From: Escherichia sp. MOD1-EC7003
Lineage (GTDB): Bacteria > Pseudomonadota > Gammaproteobacteria > Enterobacterales > Enterobacteriaceae
DNA: 45,415 nucleotides
Reading direction: 5' to 3'
NCBI RefSeq assembly: GCF_002965065.1
Contig: NZ_PTRE01000057.1
Span: 1-45,415 of the forward strand
Each line of letters begins with the position of its first letter. The first letter of the stretch is position 1. This document shows, piece by piece, positions 1 through 9,120 of this stretch. Position numbers and translations under genes: made by a program. Under the pieces are notes generated by a model. That model worked only from the letters and a program-made list of their open reading frames with translations, was not told where the DNA came from and ran no database searches.

Positions 1-404
1 AAGTCGCTGAGGCTGATATGACAGAAGTCGTGCATCAGCGGCGCACCCAGCAGCGAGGCGGCGGCGATACTGGCGGTCATCCCTGGAATAAGGCGAACTT
101 CCACATCCAGCTTCTGCTTGCTCACCAGCTCCAGCACCAGTCCCGCCATGCCGTAAATACCGGCGTCGCCGCTGCTAATCAGCGCCACGTTATGCCCGGC
201 CTGCGCCAGTTCAATCGCCGTCTGGCAGCGTTCAATCTCTTTACACATCCCGGTTTTAATCACCTGCTTGTCGCCGGTAAAGGCTTTCACCAGGTGGGTG
301 TAGGTCTTATAACCGACGACGATTTCTGCCGCCTGTAACGCCTCAATCGCTTCCATGGTCATCATTGATTGTGAGCCAGGGCCAATCCCGATTACGCTTA
401 ACAT
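1..404 (-). CDS. cbiH: CbiH, precorrin-3 / cobalt-factor III C17-methyltransferase (partial, C-terminus off the window)
   Basis: The reverse strand from ATG 404-402 runs open to the window edge, giving 134 complete codons. It begins [11 protein letters not shown], the glycine-rich N-terminus of the tetrapyrrole methylase superfamily, and later shows SSGDAGIYGM and IPGMTAS, both typical of CbiH. In the anaerobic B12 pathway CbiH methylates C17 with SAM and contracts the ring. The family is about 240 residues long, so roughly the last 100 lie outside. The start shares one base with the cbiG stop (TGATG), so translation is probably coupled. Its place after cbiG matches the known cbi operon order. 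The cut is only the window boundary. Confidence 0.93.
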   Translation of the reverse strand, partial: MLSVIGIGPGSQSMMTMEAIEALQAAEIVVGYKTYTHLVKAFTGDKQVIKTGMCKEIERCQTAIELAQAGHNVALISSGDAGIYGMAGLVLELVSKQKLDVEVRLIPGMTASIAAASLLGAPLMHDFCHISLSD

Positions 405-1459
405 CAGTGTGAAACTCCCAAAGTAATAGTGACGCCCTGTTCGCGCAGGGTTTCGCCCAACAGTTGCCCGTGGCTCAGCAGCCACGCCGCCGGCCCCGAT
501 ACGCTCCCAACCCCCACCGTTTGGCGAACAAACGAAGACGAAGGGAAGTGGTGTTCATGCTCACGCAGCGCGTCAGCGGTAAAGGTTTCAAACGGCACGC
601 GGCAGTAGGAGGCCAGCTGGATAAGCCCCTGCTCGTGTTTTTTCAGCGTAACGCTGCCGATGGCTTTCAGGGCCAGCGGGTCAAGGCGCTGCGCTTCAAG
701 CTGACGCGCCAGCAGCGCCGCTAACAGCGGGAACGGCGTATCACGACGGCAGCCGATGCCCGCAACGACGCGCTGCGGCACCAGCTTCCAGTGCGGTATG
801 GCGATCTCCGGCAGTTCGTTACGCAAGGTGATACAGATAAGCGCATCCAGTTCGGGAAGCTGACTCAGGTCAGAGACGGTGATAAACCCGCGCCGGTCGC
901 AGTGATTGACGTCCTCATTCAGCTCTTCATCCCACCACAGGCCGACGCGCTGATGGCTGACCAGCATCTGGTTGACGATTTTCACCGCCGCGCGGAAGTC
1001 GGTCATTCGCGCATTAAGCTGGAATGCCAGCGTATCCAGAGCCGCCATATCGTTAACGTCGGTGGCGGTGGTGATCACCGGATCTGCACCCAGTATTCCC
1101 GCCAGATAGCGGCTCAGAGCATTAGCCCCGCCCGCGTGACCGGAGAGCAGGCTGATGACGTGCTGCCCGCGTTCATCGATCACCACCACCGCCGGGTCGC
1201 TGAACTTGTCATTAATCAGCGGCGCCAGCACGCGCACCGCGATACCTGTCGCGCCGATGAAAATCAGTGCCGAGTAGCTGCTGAAGGCCTCGCGCGCGGC
1301 ATTGGCGAAGCCGTTTTCAAAGGGCAGAAACCCCTCCTCCAGCAGCTTCTCGCTGGTAAAGCAGGTTAACGGCAGCATTGCCGCCAGCCGTTTAGCCAGC
1401 GTTACGCCACCGGGGGTCAGGCAGAAAAGAGCGATAGATTCAGGCTTTACGGTATTCAT
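404..1459 (-). CDS. cbiG: CbiG, cobalt-precorrin-5A hydrolase
   Basis: This 351-residue protein has the family's usual length when started at ATG 1459 ([12 protein letters not shown]). A longer in-frame reading exists, but it runs back through cbiF and is not needed. CbiG opens the delta-lactone of cobalt-precorrin-5A and releases the C20 fragment as acetaldehyde. Visible landmarks are the N-terminal [13 protein letters not shown] and [12 protein letters not shown] stretches and the C-terminal domain with [11 protein letters not shown] and [13 protein letters not shown]. The start lies 20 nt inside the end of cbiF, and the stop overlaps the cbiH start by one base, as expected of a coupled operon. 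No damage is seen. Confidence 0.95.
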   Translation of the reverse strand: MNTVKPESIALFCLTPGGVTLAKRLAAMLPLTCFTSEKLLEEGFLPFENGFANAAREAFSSYSALIFIGATGIAVRVLAPLINDKFSDPAVVVIDERGQHVISLLSGHAGGANALSRYLAGILGADPVITTATDVNDMAALDTLAFQLNARMTDFRAAVKIVNQMLVSHQRVGLWWDEELNEDVNHCDRRGFITVSDLSQLPELDALICITLRNELPEIAIPHWKLVPQRVVAGIGCRRDTPFPLLAALLARQLEAQRLDPLALKAIGSVTLKKHEQGLIQLASYCRVPFETFTADALREHEHHFPSSSFVRQTVGVGSVSGPAAWLLSHGQLLGETLREQGVTITLGVSH

Positions 1460-2213
1460 GGCTAAAGTCTGCCGCGTAGAGTTTTGAGTAGTGATACTCA
1501 TCCCCAAGAAAATTCCCGACCAGAATGAGCGCCGTTTTACGGATCCCCGCATCGCGCACCTTGTCGCCGATATCGGCCAACGTGCCGCGCACGGTCTGGC
1601 TTTCCGGCCAGGTCGCTTTATAGATAACCGCCACCGGCGTGGTGGCCGGATAGCCACCTTCTATCAGGCGTTCTGCCACCCGATGAATGCGCTGCACCGA
1701 GAGATAAATCGCCATCGAGGTCTGGTGGCTGGCAAAGGATTCAAGCTGCTCGCGTTCCGGCACCGGCGTGCGCCCTTCAAGACGGGTAATAATCAGGCTC
1801 TGAGAGACCTCCGGCACGGTGTACTCGACACCCAGCTCTGCCGCCGCACCCAAAAAGGCGCTGACGCCCGGCACCACCTGCCAGTCGATGCCGCGTTTGG
1901 TCAGCTCTTCGCCCTGCTCGCGTACCGAGCCGTATAGCGAGACGTCTCCGGTCTGTAAGCGCACTACCGTTTTCCCGGCTTTTACCCCGGCTTCCATCAG
2001 GTCGAGAATTTGCTCCAGATGCAGCTCGGCGCTGTCGTGGCACTCTGCCCCTGCGGGGCAATACTCCAGTAATTCGGTGTTTATCAGCGAACCGGCGTAA
2101 ATAACGACCTGGGCCTGCTGCAACAAGCGGTAGCCCTTGAGGGTAATCAGCTCACGATCGCCCGGCCCTGCGCCAACGAACCACACACTACGGGGATCAA
2201 ATGTCTCAGCCAT
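1440..2213 (-). CDS. cbiF: CbiF, cobalt-precorrin-4 C11-methyltransferase
   Basis: The 257-residue reading from ATG 2213 ([19 protein letters not shown]) has the known CbiF length; the reading frame stays open further upstream into cbiT without need. It is a class III SAM-dependent tetrapyrrole methylase: [15 protein letters not shown] near residues 13-27, [16 protein letters not shown] in the middle, and [15 protein letters not shown] after it. It methylates C11 of cobalt-precorrin-4. The start overlaps the cbiT end by 8 nt and the stop overlaps the cbiG start by 20 nt, so it belongs to one polycistron with them. Confidence 0.96.
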   Translation of the reverse strand: MAETFDPRSVWFVGAGPGDRELITLKGYRLLQQAQVVIYAGSLINTELLEYCPAGAECHDSAELHLEQILDLMEAGVKAGKTVVRLQTGDVSLYGSVREQGEELTKRGIDWQVVPGVSAFLGAAAELGVEYTVPEVSQSLIITRLEGRTPVPEREQLESFASHQTSMAIYLSVQRIHRVAERLIEGGYPATTPVAVIYKATWPESQTVRGTLADIGDKVRDAGIRKTALILVGNFLGDEYHYSKLYAADFSHEYRKA

Positions 2214-2775
2214 GGTTTTCTTCCTTCTGACAGGCGATAACAAAAACGGGATTATTCGGTTTGAAATAGTGGCCGCTGCCAAGCCGGGTCAGCGACGAAA
2301 CGTTAAGCTGGAGGCAATCGACCTGTTCGATCCCCCGCTGTTGCAGGTAGTCGAGGGCGGCGTTCAGGTTTTCTTGCAAAATAAAGGTCATCACCAGACG
2401 GCCTCCGGGATAGAGCTGCTGCCAGGACCAGTCAATCAGTTCTCCAAGATGACCGCCGCTGCCGCCCATAAAAATGGCGTCAGCCCGCTCGGTCATTACC
2501 ATCGGCGCTTCACCGGGCAGGATTTCAATGTTGCCGCAGGCGAAATGCTGGCGATTTTCGTCCAGCAATTGCAGCGCCGCCGGATTACGTTCGACCGCCG
2601 TCACCTGTAACGAGGGATATTGCAGCGCTGCCTCAATCGACACGCTGCCAGTACCGGCGCCGATATCAATCAGGTGGCTTGCCCGGTGCAGTTCAAGTTT
2701 GGCCAGCGCCAACGCGCGAACCGCCTCTTTGGTCATCGGCACTTTCTCGCCGCGCAGAAAAAGCTCATCTTTCAT
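2206..2775 (-). CDS. cbiT: CbiT, cobalt-precorrin-6B C15-methyltransferase (decarboxylating)
   Basis: This 189-residue protein carries a classical SAM-binding motif [17 protein letters not shown], at about residues 35-50, and [10 protein letters not shown] further on. CbiT methylates C15 and decarboxylates the C12 acetate side chain, the second half of what CobL does in the aerobic pathway; CbiE next door does the first half. It overlaps cbiE by 11 nt and cbiF by 8 nt. The C-terminus (CQKEENHG) is slightly shorter than the Salmonella form I remember, which should not affect the fold. Confidence 0.95.
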   Translation of the reverse strand: MKDELFLRGEKVPMTKEAVRALALAKLELHRASHLIDIGAGTGSVSIEAALQYPSLQVTAVERNPAALQLLDENRQHFACGNIEILPGEAPMVMTERADAIFMGGSGGHLGELIDWSWQQLYPGGRLVMTFILQENLNAALDYLQQRGIEQVDCLQLNVSSLTRLGSGHYFKPNNPVFVIACQKEENHG

Positions 2776-3370
2776 CGAGGATCACCACCGCGTTCATTTC
2801 ATATTCAGCGTCAACCTCACTAACCGGCAGCCAGTGAATGCGCTCATTTTCCATCGCCAGATTTTCGCCAATCACCATCCAGCGATACCCTTTTCCCCGC
2901 GCCACCAACTGGGTGGCGATTTCACGCGGCCCGCAGCGCCCGTCGGTCACCATCGCCACTTTGCGATGGCGCGCCAGTTCATCAAAGCAGACGTCACGCC
3001 CGTGGCTGCTGGTCAGCCAGATATCGTTCATATCGATTCCGGCGCGGGCGCACAGGTACTGCACCGCGCTGATGCCGGGGATAACACGCACGCGTTCGAT
3101 GCCAAAGTGGGCAATCAGCCGCGTGCCAATGCCGTAAAACAGCGGGTCGCCGGAGGCCAGCACCACCACTTGCTGCGCTTCGCGCTCGCTGAGCCACTCC
3201 AGCAACTCAGCAATATTGGCGCCCAGCGTAAACTGCTCGCCGTGAAATTCAGGGAACTGCAATAAATGCCGCTTGCCGCCGACCAAAGCGTCTGCCGTCG
3301 CCACCGCTTCCCGCGCCGCGGGGGTCATCAGATGCAGTCCCGACGGCCCCATACCGACCACCGTTAACAT
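2765..3370 (-). CDS. cbiE: CbiE, cobalt-precorrin-7 C5-methyltransferase
   Basis: The 201-residue protein begins [16 protein letters not shown], the glycine-rich first loop of the tetrapyrrole methylase fold. It shows [14 protein letters not shown] near residues 68-81 and the [11 protein letters not shown] motif after it. It methylates C5 late in corrin ring assembly and works with CbiT, the two being separate halves of the fused aerobic enzyme CobL. The start overlaps the cbiD end by 7 nt and the stop overlaps the cbiT start by 11 nt. Confidence 0.95.
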   Translation of the reverse strand: MLTVVGMGPSGLHLMTPAAREAVATADALVGGKRHLLQFPEFHGEQFTLGANIAELLEWLSEREAQQVVVLASGDPLFYGIGTRLIAHFGIERVRVIPGISAVQYLCARAGIDMNDIWLTSSHGRDVCFDELARHRKVAMVTDGRCGPREIATQLVARGKGYRWMVIGENLAMENERIHWLPVSEVDAEYEMNAVVILDER

Positions 3371-4503
3371 GACATCTCCCGTGCGATCTCTTCGACCGGG
3401 CGATTGCTGCCGAGAACCTTGTTATCAAAGGAGAACATGATGGCGTCGCAGGTGGGCGGCGTTTTGGTAAAGCGCAGCATCTGCATCACCCGCAGGCAGA
3501 TGCGCTCAGCAAGATGGTCGTAGATATGCTGAAAGCCGTACTCGTCGATATGTTCCATCGCCGCTTCGGTGGTATCGCATTCGCTGACCAGCCGCAGAAG
3601 CTCCAGCGGCGCGCCGAGCAGCGCCAGGTGCGCGACGAGCGTTTCCATCCGCGCATCGGCAATATGGCTGTGAGTATGGAAAATACCGGCGGCAATTTTA
3701 ATCAGCTTGCCGGGATGGCCGATCAGCACAATCTGACGGAACCCGAGGCGCACGGCTTCTTCAATCATGTAGCCGACGAAATTGCTCATGGTGACCACCA
3801 CCTGAGAATCAATCCCCATCTGCTCGCGAACAAAGCGCTCGCCGTGGTTGCCCGGCACCAGCACCACGCGATCCAGCCCAGCCGCACGTTTGATCTCCAG
3901 CTCAAGCGACAGCGAACGTTTCCAGCTCTCCTCCGACATCGGCGTGACGATCCCGGTGGTGCCGATAATCGAGATGCCACCTAAAATTCCGAGCCGCGAG
4001 TTGTAGGTTTTCTTCGCCCGCTCTTCGCCTTCCGGTGCGAAGATTTCTACCTCTGCCCCGCGTGACGGGCCAATCGCTTCGCGCACCGCTGACTCAATGG
4101 TGTGGCGCGGAGTACGGTTAATCGCCGGGCTGCCGATGGGCAGGCCAATCCCTTTGCGCGTTATCGTGCCAATGCCCTCGCCACCGCGCAGCGTAATCTC
4201 AGAAGAATCATTAAGCGTCACGCGGGCAAAAATCAGCATCCCGTGAGTGGCATCAACGTCGTCGCCGCCGTCTTTACGGATTGCGGCAATCGCCTGCTGC
4301 CCTTCAACGTGCGGCGACTCGACGTTAAGACACAGCGTTACGCCGGACGGCGTAATAATGGAGACCTGATGAATCAGATGCTGGCGCATCACCATCAGCG
4401 CCGCGACCTTTGCCGCCGCCGTCGCGCAGGAGCCAGTGGTATAGCCTTTACGCAACGCCTTGCCGTTGTGCCACACAGGGTCATCAAAGGATTGCTCGCT
4501 CAT
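3364..4503 (-). CDS. cbiD: CbiD, cobalt-precorrin-5B C1-methyltransferase
   Basis: The 379-residue reading has the hallmark N-terminal motif [20 protein letters not shown] of CbiD and the later [18 protein letters not shown] and [23 protein letters not shown] segments. CbiD belongs to its own fold family, not the ordinary tetrapyrrole methylases, and methylates C1 of cobalt-precorrin-5B. It starts in an ATGA overlap with the cbiC stop (4 nt) and overlaps cbiE at its end. The length is normal and there is no interruption. Confidence 0.96.
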   Translation of the reverse strand: MSEQSFDDPVWHNGKALRKGYTTGSCATAAAKVAALMVMRQHLIHQVSIITPSGVTLCLNVESPHVEGQQAIAAIRKDGGDDVDATHGMLIFARVTLNDSSEITLRGGEGIGTITRKGIGLPIGSPAINRTPRHTIESAVREAIGPSRGAEVEIFAPEGEERAKKTYNSRLGILGGISIIGTTGIVTPMSEESWKRSLSLELEIKRAAGLDRVVLVPGNHGERFVREQMGIDSQVVVTMSNFVGYMIEEAVRLGFRQIVLIGHPGKLIKIAAGIFHTHSHIADARMETLVAHLALLGAPLELLRLVSECDTTEAAMEHIDEYGFQHIYDHLAERICLRVMQMLRFTKTPPTCDAIMFSFDNKVLGSNRPVEEIAREMSC

Positions 4504-5132
4504 CGCGCCCCCTGCAAGTGATACAAAATGGCGTTGACGATGGCAGCGGCGACGTTACTGCCGCCTTTACGTCCCAACGCAGCGATACCCGGCAGGCCGC
4601 TCTGCGTCAGAGCCTCTTTTGATTCTGCCGCGCCGACGAAGCCCACCGGCACGCCAATCACGCCGTTCACCGCGACATCATGCTCAAGCAGACGAAACAG
4701 CGCGGTGGGGGCATTGCCAAACACAAACACCTTCTCGCCCTCTTCGGCCACCGCAATATCGACCGCCGCCATCGAACGGGTCATCCCCTGCGCTTTCGCC
4801 TCAGCCACCACACGCGGGTCGCTGATATAACAGCGGCACTCGCCGCCAAATTTCGCCAGCAGGGTTTTATTGATCCCGGAGAGCGCCATGGTGGTGTCGG
4901 TATACAGAATGCAGGGCTGACTTAACGCAGCGCAGAGGCGCTCAAGGACGTCGGGCGAAAACCACAAAATATCCAGCCAGTCAAAATCGGCGGTAGTGTG
5001 GATCACCCGCTTAATAATGGCTTCGTGCAGCGGGCTGGCAAAGCGGTAGTCCGGGCGAGTCTCTGCAATAATTTCGCCAATAATGTCGAAGCTTTTCGCC
5101 TCAATTGCCTGTGGTTGCTGGATATAGTGCAT
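4500..5132 (-). CDS. cbiC: CbiC, cobalt-precorrin-8 methylmutase
   Basis: The 210-residue protein matches CbiC/CobH. It contains [10 protein letters not shown] at residues 43-52, where the conserved His (residue 45) is the proton-shuttling residue expected for the methyl shift from C11 to C12. [16 protein letters not shown] and the glycine-rich [16 protein letters not shown] close the protein. The product is cobyrinic acid. It lies 10 bp after cbiB and overlaps cbiD by 4 nt. Confidence 0.95.
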   Translation of the reverse strand: MHYIQQPQAIEAKSFDIIGEIIAETRPDYRFASPLHEAIIKRVIHTTADFDWLDILWFSPDVLERLCAALSQPCILYTDTTMALSGINKTLLAKFGGECRCYISDPRVVAEAKAQGMTRSMAAVDIAVAEEGEKVFVFGNAPTALFRLLEHDVAVNGVIGVPVGFVGAAESKEALTQSGLPGIAALGRKGGSNVAAAIVNAILYHLQGAR

Positions 5133-5142
5133 TTATTTGTCC

Positions 5143-6102
5143 TCAGGCCACGCCGACCAGCCAGTACCGCGCTGCCATAAACAGCACCAGTGCCAGGGTC
5201 GAAGCTACCCACATCAGTCGAATCGTTCGGGAAATATCGTCTACGTCAATGTCGCGCGTCGCGTCGCCAATCCATGGTTTCTCCACGCGCTGGCCAAAAT
5301 AATCGTTTGGGCCACCAAGCCGGATGCCGAGCGCCCCGGCAACGGCGGCTTCCGACCAGCCGCAGTTCGGACTGCTGTGGTTGTAGCGATCGCGCCAGCC
5401 GATGCGCAGTGCGCGACCACCCGATTCGCGGCAAAGAAAGGCGGCCAGGCTGATAAGCAGCCAGCTCAGGCGAGCAGGAATATAGTTGGCGACATCATCA
5501 AGGCGGGCGCTGACCATACCAATGGCGCGGTATTTTTCATGCTTGTAACCGACCATCGAGTCGAGAGTGTTGACCGCTTTATAGGCCATCGCCAACGGCA
5601 CACCGCCCAGCAATAGAAAGAAGAGCGGCGCAATAATGCCGTCAACGGTGTTTTCTGCCACCGTCTCGACAACCGCGCGGTTAATCTGCTGCGGCTCGAG
5701 CTGCGACGTGTCGCGCCCGACAATCCATGAGAGTTTGAGGCGGCTTTCTGCCAGATCGCCCGCACGCAGCGGACGCTCGACGTCCCGCGCCGACTGCGCC
5801 AGACAGCGCCCGGCCAGTACGGTGAAAATCATCCACACCTCAACCACCCAACCAAACCACGGATGAATCATCTGCGCTAACGTCAGCACGCCCCAACTGA
5901 CGCCCCACGTCAGTCCGACCACAACTATCCACATCACCCCGCCACCGACGCGTAAAGCAAAGTCGCTGTGACAATAGCGGCGCACGCTACGCTGAACGGC
6001 GGCGATCAGGTTGCCTATCCAGCGCACCGGATGCGGCCAGTTCTGCGGGTCTCCGATGATAAAATCGAGGAGCCAGGCAACGCACCAGGCCAGCAGCGTC
6101 AT
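5143..6102 (-). CDS. cbiB: CbiB, adenosylcobinamide-phosphate synthase (membrane protein)
   Basis: Started at ATG 6102 (MTLLAWCVAWLLDFIIGDP), the protein is 319 residues, the known CbiB length; upstream in-frame codons lie inside cbiA. Several hydrophobic segments (near residues 1-17, 50-80, 140-215 and the C-terminal 25) mark it as an integral membrane protein. It joins the aminopropanol-phosphate arm to adenosylcobyric acid. The conserved DPQNWPHPVRWIG and AVETVAENTVDGIIAPLFF-type segments and RDRYNHSSPNCGWSEAAVAGAL are present. Its substrate arm comes from PduX and CobD, both encoded at the other end of this island. The start overlaps the cbiA end by 4 nt. Confidence 0.95.
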   Translation of the reverse strand: MTLLAWCVAWLLDFIIGDPQNWPHPVRWIGNLIAAVQRSVRRYCHSDFALRVGGGVMWIVVVGLTWGVSWGVLTLAQMIHPWFGWVVEVWMIFTVLAGRCLAQSARDVERPLRAGDLAESRLKLSWIVGRDTSQLEPQQINRAVVETVAENTVDGIIAPLFFLLLGGVPLAMAYKAVNTLDSMVGYKHEKYRAIGMVSARLDDVANYIPARLSWLLISLAAFLCRESGGRALRIGWRDRYNHSSPNCGWSEAAVAGALGIRLGGPNDYFGQRVEKPWIGDATRDIDVDDISRTIRLMWVASTLALVLFMAARYWLVGVA

Positions 6103-7478
6103 AGGGCGCTCCTTGCCGCAGCCAGCCAATAGCTGAGCATCGTGGGGCGCTGAGCAAAGTGCAGGTGCAGATAGCTGGCAAAGGTATTGCCCACCTGCCA
6201 GCCACCCGACCACTGCTGAAGCGTTATGCCATCGCGCACTTTACGACAGGCCAGCACCGCCGGGGTTTCCGGGGTGAAATCCGAGTAGTGGAATTCATGT
6301 CCGCGTAAAGTTTCACCGGGAGCTGCCAGTAGCGTTTGCCGCATCGCCCGCGCCTCGCAGTAGCCAAAGCGGGTAAGCCGTTTGCCCATCTTGCTGTGGC
6401 CGGGAATAAGATTGGCCATCGGGTAAATTTCACCGCTGGCGTCTTCCAGGGTGCTACCGAGATACATCAGACCACCGCATTCGGCGTAAATCGCCACCCC
6501 GCGCCGGTGCGCTTCCCGCAACTGCGCCAGCATTGGCGTATTGGCCGCCAGCGCGGCGGCATGAATTTCGGGATAGCCACCGCCAAGCCAGATCATCTGG
6601 CACGGCGGCAATTCGCTATCGTGCAGCGGGCTGAAGCGCACGATACTCACCCCACAGCGTTCAAGCAGAGTGAGGTTATCCGGATAATAAAAGTTGAAGG
6701 CTTCGTCATCGGCCAACGCCAACGTCAAACCTGCTCCGGCGTCAGGCGACGGTAGCGCAGGCCACTCCCCGATGGGTAAAGCAGTAAGCTGGCTGAGAGT
6801 AAGAAGTTGTTCAATATCCAGAGTTTGCGCCAGCGTTTGGGCAAAATCGCGCCACGGCTGCTGGTTCACCAGCGACTCTCGGGCGGTCACCAGTCCTAGA
6901 TGCCGTTCAGGCAGGGCAACACCTTCCACTCGCGGTACGTAGCCGAGAACTGGAAGCCCGCAGTAGCGCTCAATGGCGCTTTTGAGTAGTTGATAGTGAG
7001 TATCGCTGTTGACGCGATTGACAATAACGCCAGCGATATTGAGGCTGGGGTCGAAGTGCTGAAATCCCATCACCGTGGCGGCGATGGAGGTGGAAACCGC
7101 TTTACCATCCACCAGCAGAATGACCGGGCAGCCGAGCTGTTTGGCCATCGCGGCGGTGCTGCAATAATTCGGGTCAGTGCCATAGCCGTCATAAAGCCCC
7201 ATGACACCTTCGATCACCGCGATATCCACCCGCTGCATCTGTTCACAAAACAGCGCATTGAGCACTGGTTCCGGGAGCATAAAGCTGTCGAGGTTGCGGG
7301 AAGCGACGCCGCTGACGGCGGTATGCCAGCCGGTATCAAGGTAATCCGGACCGACTTTGCAGGGCTGAACCCGCATACCGCGCTGCTTCAACAGACTGAG
7401 CAGACCAAGCGTAACGGTGGTTTTACCACAGCCGCTGCCGGTCCCTGCGAGAATAAATGCGTACTGCCTGGCTGCCAT
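6099..7478 (-). CDS. cbiA: CbiA, cobyrinic acid a,c-diamide synthase
   Basis: The start at ATG 7478 (MAARQYAFILAGTGSGCGK) gives 459 residues, the usual CbiA length; an earlier in-frame codon would lie in the riboswitch expression region. The N-terminal domain has an atypical P-loop, GTGSGCGKTTVTLGLL, used for ATP activation of the a and c acetates. The C-terminal half is a class I glutamine amidotransferase with the nucleophile in IYAECGGLMYLG (about Cys334) and a distal GHEFHYSDF segment with the partner His. It is the first gene of the cbi operon, so its ribosome binding site is the one under direct riboswitch control. It overlaps cbiB by 4 nt. Confidence 0.96.
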   Translation of the reverse strand: MAARQYAFILAGTGSGCGKTTVTLGLLSLLKQRGMRVQPCKVGPDYLDTGWHTAVSGVASRNLDSFMLPEPVLNALFCEQMQRVDIAVIEGVMGLYDGYGTDPNYCSTAAMAKQLGCPVILLVDGKAVSTSIAATVMGFQHFDPSLNIAGVIVNRVNSDTHYQLLKSAIERYCGLPVLGYVPRVEGVALPERHLGLVTARESLVNQQPWRDFAQTLAQTLDIEQLLTLSQLTALPIGEWPALPSPDAGAGLTLALADDEAFNFYYPDNLTLLERCGVSIVRFSPLHDSELPPCQMIWLGGGYPEIHAAALAANTPMLAQLREAHRRGVAIYAECGGLMYLGSTLEDASGEIYPMANLIPGHSKMGKRLTRFGYCEARAMRQTLLAAPGETLRGHEFHYSDFTPETPAVLACRKVRDGITLQQWSGGWQVGNTFASYLHLHFAQRPTMLSYWLAAARSAL

Positions 7479-7577
7479 ACCCCGATCCTGTGCCGGGTGG
7501 AAGGGCTGCGAGCATTCCCAGTCTTTCAACTGTACGCATCTGAGCAACCCACTTCCCACCGAAGTTGTTGGTAATAA
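7479..7577 (-). promoter_or_regulatory. Expression platform and cbiA ribosome binding site
   Basis: Between the aptamer and the cbiA ATG, the minus strand carries the Shine-Dalgarno-like GGGG directly before the start (plus 7480-7483). An upstream CCCG (plus 7494-7497) can pair with CGGG (plus 7481-7484) and would mask this site. A second small hairpin ACTTC/GAAGT lies nearer the aptamer (about 7552-7566). Translational control by masking the ribosome binding site is the mechanism established for the enterobacterial cob leader. The pairing given here is read by eye only. Confidence 0.5.
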
Positions 7578-7718
7578 CTGACAGGCAGGTCTTCTGGCTT
7601 AGCGTCGTCCTTCCCCATCCTTCCCAATCTCGCGATCAGTGGTCAAATATGGGTTCGTCAGCATCACAGCAGCGGGGGCTGCGGGGGATTCTCACCCCCT
7701 TCCCTGGCACCTGTCGGT
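7578..7718 (-). promoter_or_regulatory. Cobalamin (AdoCbl) riboswitch in the cbiA leader
   Basis: Read on the minus strand, the leader shows the class layout of cobalamin riboswitches: a GGGTGAGAATCCCCC core with the GTGA/GAAT loop, then GCAGCCCCCGCTGCTGTGA, a conserved GGGAAGG stretch, and near the 3' end the B12 box AGCCAGAAGACCTGCC (7582-7599 region). Closing helix P1 can form from GACAGG at the 5' side (about 7711-7716) and CCTGTC at the 3' side (7579-7585). About 100 nt separate the aptamer from the cbiA ATG. The box has GAAG where the common consensus has GGAG. It should repress cbi translation when adenosylcobalamin is plentiful. Confidence 0.93.
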
Positions 7719-7964
7719 TTTCTCAAGCGGGACGCGTCCTCGCTCGAATAATTTCCGAAACATTTCATGGGAACTGGATGGTTCCCATTGTTACTAATAT
7801 CTAATGACAAAGGCAGTTTCATTACGCCACTAGCGGTCTGAAAGCCATTTCTGATGACACTCTATCCCATCAAATAAATAAAAACTGGTGCAACTTAACG
7901 TTCTCTCATTATTATTTCGTTGCGCTATGACAATTTATTGCTCTTAATGAGAGTTTTTCACTTT

Positions 7965-7993
7965 ATAATGAATCAGATACAGAGGGATATCAA
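7965..7993 (-). promoter_or_regulatory. Candidate sigma-70 promoter of the cbi operon
   Basis: On the minus strand, TTGATA (7993-7988) and CATTAT (7970-7965) are separated by exactly 17 bp. A start near 7958 would give a leader of about 480 nt before cbiA, close to the long leader (around 460 nt, from memory) reported for the Salmonella cob operon. The CAATAA/ATATTG inverted repeat at 8001-8016 ends 7 bp upstream of the -35 hexamer, the position expected for an activator such as PocR. The stretch 7719-7957 is untranslated leader in which I see no gene. Confidence 0.6.
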
Positions 7994-8000
7994 AAATCGG

Positions 8001-8021
8001 CAATAACAAAATATTGTCATT
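8001..8021. promoter_or_regulatory. Repeated palindrome, candidate PocR operator at the cbi promoter
   Basis: The core CAATAACAAAATATTG is an imperfect inverted repeat (CAATAA / ATATTG around CAAA) followed by TCATT. It matches 20 of 21 bases of a second copy at 10050-10070 in the pduF-pduA region and abuts the pocR stop codon. Two near-identical palindromes at the two promoter regions known in Salmonella to be activated by PocR make it the best operator candidate. Assignment to PocR is inference. Confidence 0.55.
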
Positions 8022-8932
8022 TAAAATGACTCAGTCTGTGATCTGGCATTAATTTGCTGACGATAAGCCTGCGGAGTCACCTGATAGGTCTGGCGAAAAA
8101 CTTTGCAAAAATAGCTGGTTTGCGAGAAGCCTAAATTCCGCGCAATGCTGGCGATACTCCAGTCGCTGTGGCAAAGCAGCTCTTTGGCGCTCACCATCCG
8201 CTGATGATTTACCCAGGCGTTAAAGCCAATCCCCTGATATTTTTTGAACAGCTTACTGAAATAATAAGGGCTGAGATAAACGTGGGCGGCAACATCTTCC
8301 AGGCGTAGCTCATCGGATAAATGGGCATCAATATAGCGCAGCGCTTTCTTCATTTTACTGTCGTGAGGGCTGGCCACCCGGCTGGCGCACGCAGGTTCAG
8401 GGTGCTGCGGGTTATCTTTAATCACCACAAAATTGAGCTGTTTTTTAAGGCAGTTTTCGACAATAAGCTTCAGTAAATCGGCAGAAGCAATCACTCTGGA
8501 GTAGTCCATTTCCGGCACGTCGCGGAACGCTTTTACCAGCTCAGGATCGGCCTGCCAGCGATCGTCCACGTTGAGAATGTCGACCAGCTCAACATCATTG
8601 CTTAAGCGCACCTGCCCACATAGCACAAAACCCACAAGGTGTCCGGCAATGACCAGAGGGATGGCAAAATCGGTTAATCCGGCGTGGCAGCGATAGATAC
8701 AGAGCTGATCGGTTTTTGACGCATCGAGACCGCCGCAGCGGTCGCTCATCCGGCAGCGAGTACTGTGCTGGGGGTGCTGACGCATCAGCCGACAGAAAGG
8801 CGTGAAATTAAACAGCTCAGATATTTCATCACCGTGAATATTGACGACCACCACCGCCAGACTGGTGGCCTGTGCAAAATCCTGTGCGATTTTATTGATG
8901 AGTTCTGAGTTCAGTGTACTCGCAGAAATCAT
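8021..8932 (-). CDS. pocR: PocR, AraC-family activator of the cob and pdu operons
   Basis: The 303-residue protein has an N-terminal PocR-type sensory domain (about residues 1-170) with clustered cysteines in RCRMSDRCGGLD and CIYRCHAGLTDFAIPL. The C-terminal AraC/XylS DNA-binding domain (about 195-295) has two helix-turn-helix units, LEDVAAHVYLSPYYFSKLFKKY and SIASIARNLGFSQTSYFCKVFRQ, ending in VTPQAYRQQ. In Salmonella PocR activates cob, pdu and pduF in response to 1,2-propanediol. The ATG at 8932 has GAGAGG about 8 nt upstream. It is downstream of pduF on the same strand, separated by a terminator-like hairpin. The length and both helix-turn-helix units look intact. Confidence 0.96.
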   Translation of the reverse strand: MISASTLNSELINKIAQDFAQATSLAVVVVNIHGDEISELFNFTPFCRLMRQHPQHSTRCRMSDRCGGLDASKTDQLCIYRCHAGLTDFAIPLVIAGHLVGFVLCGQVRLSNDVELVDILNVDDRWQADPELVKAFRDVPEMDYSRVIASADLLKLIVENCLKKQLNFVVIKDNPQHPEPACASRVASPHDSKMKKALRYIDAHLSDELRLEDVAAHVYLSPYYFSKLFKKYQGIGFNAWVNHQRMVSAKELLCHSDWSIASIARNLGFSQTSYFCKVFRQTYQVTPQAYRQQINARSQTESF

Positions 8933-8953
8933 GATAAAACCTCTCAGTTAATT

Positions 8954-8970
8954 TTTTGTTATAAACAAAA
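8954..8970. promoter_or_regulatory. Palindrome TTTTGTT-ATA-AACAAAA in the pocR leader
   Basis: A perfect 7-3-7 inverted repeat sits 22 bp before the pocR start. On the minus strand it contains ATAACAAAA, which is also found in the candidate PocR operator at 8001-8021. It could be an autoregulatory site, or a chance feature of an AT-rich leader. The sequence shows the symmetry; the function is a guess. Confidence 0.3.
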
Positions 8971-9036
8971 CATTTTTTTAATATTTACTTCCTTTCATCA
9001 TTATTTGCCGCCAACGATAAAAGAATAATACGATAG

Positions 9037-9061
9037 CAAAAGTCTCCCATCCGTGGGAGAC
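9037..9061 (-). terminator. Terminator-like hairpin between pduF and pocR
   Basis: GTCTCCCA and TGGGAGAC (9042-9049 and 9054-9061) form a perfect 8-bp stem with a 4-nt loop. On the minus strand a run of TTTT follows the stem. It lies 60 bp after the pduF stop, so it probably ends or attenuates pduF transcripts. The T-run is short, so read-through into pocR is plausible. Confidence 0.65.
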
Positions 9062-9120
9062 ATTTTGGCCGACTTCGTGATACCGGTTCATGAAAATTTT
9101 TAGCTATTTCAGCGTATGCA

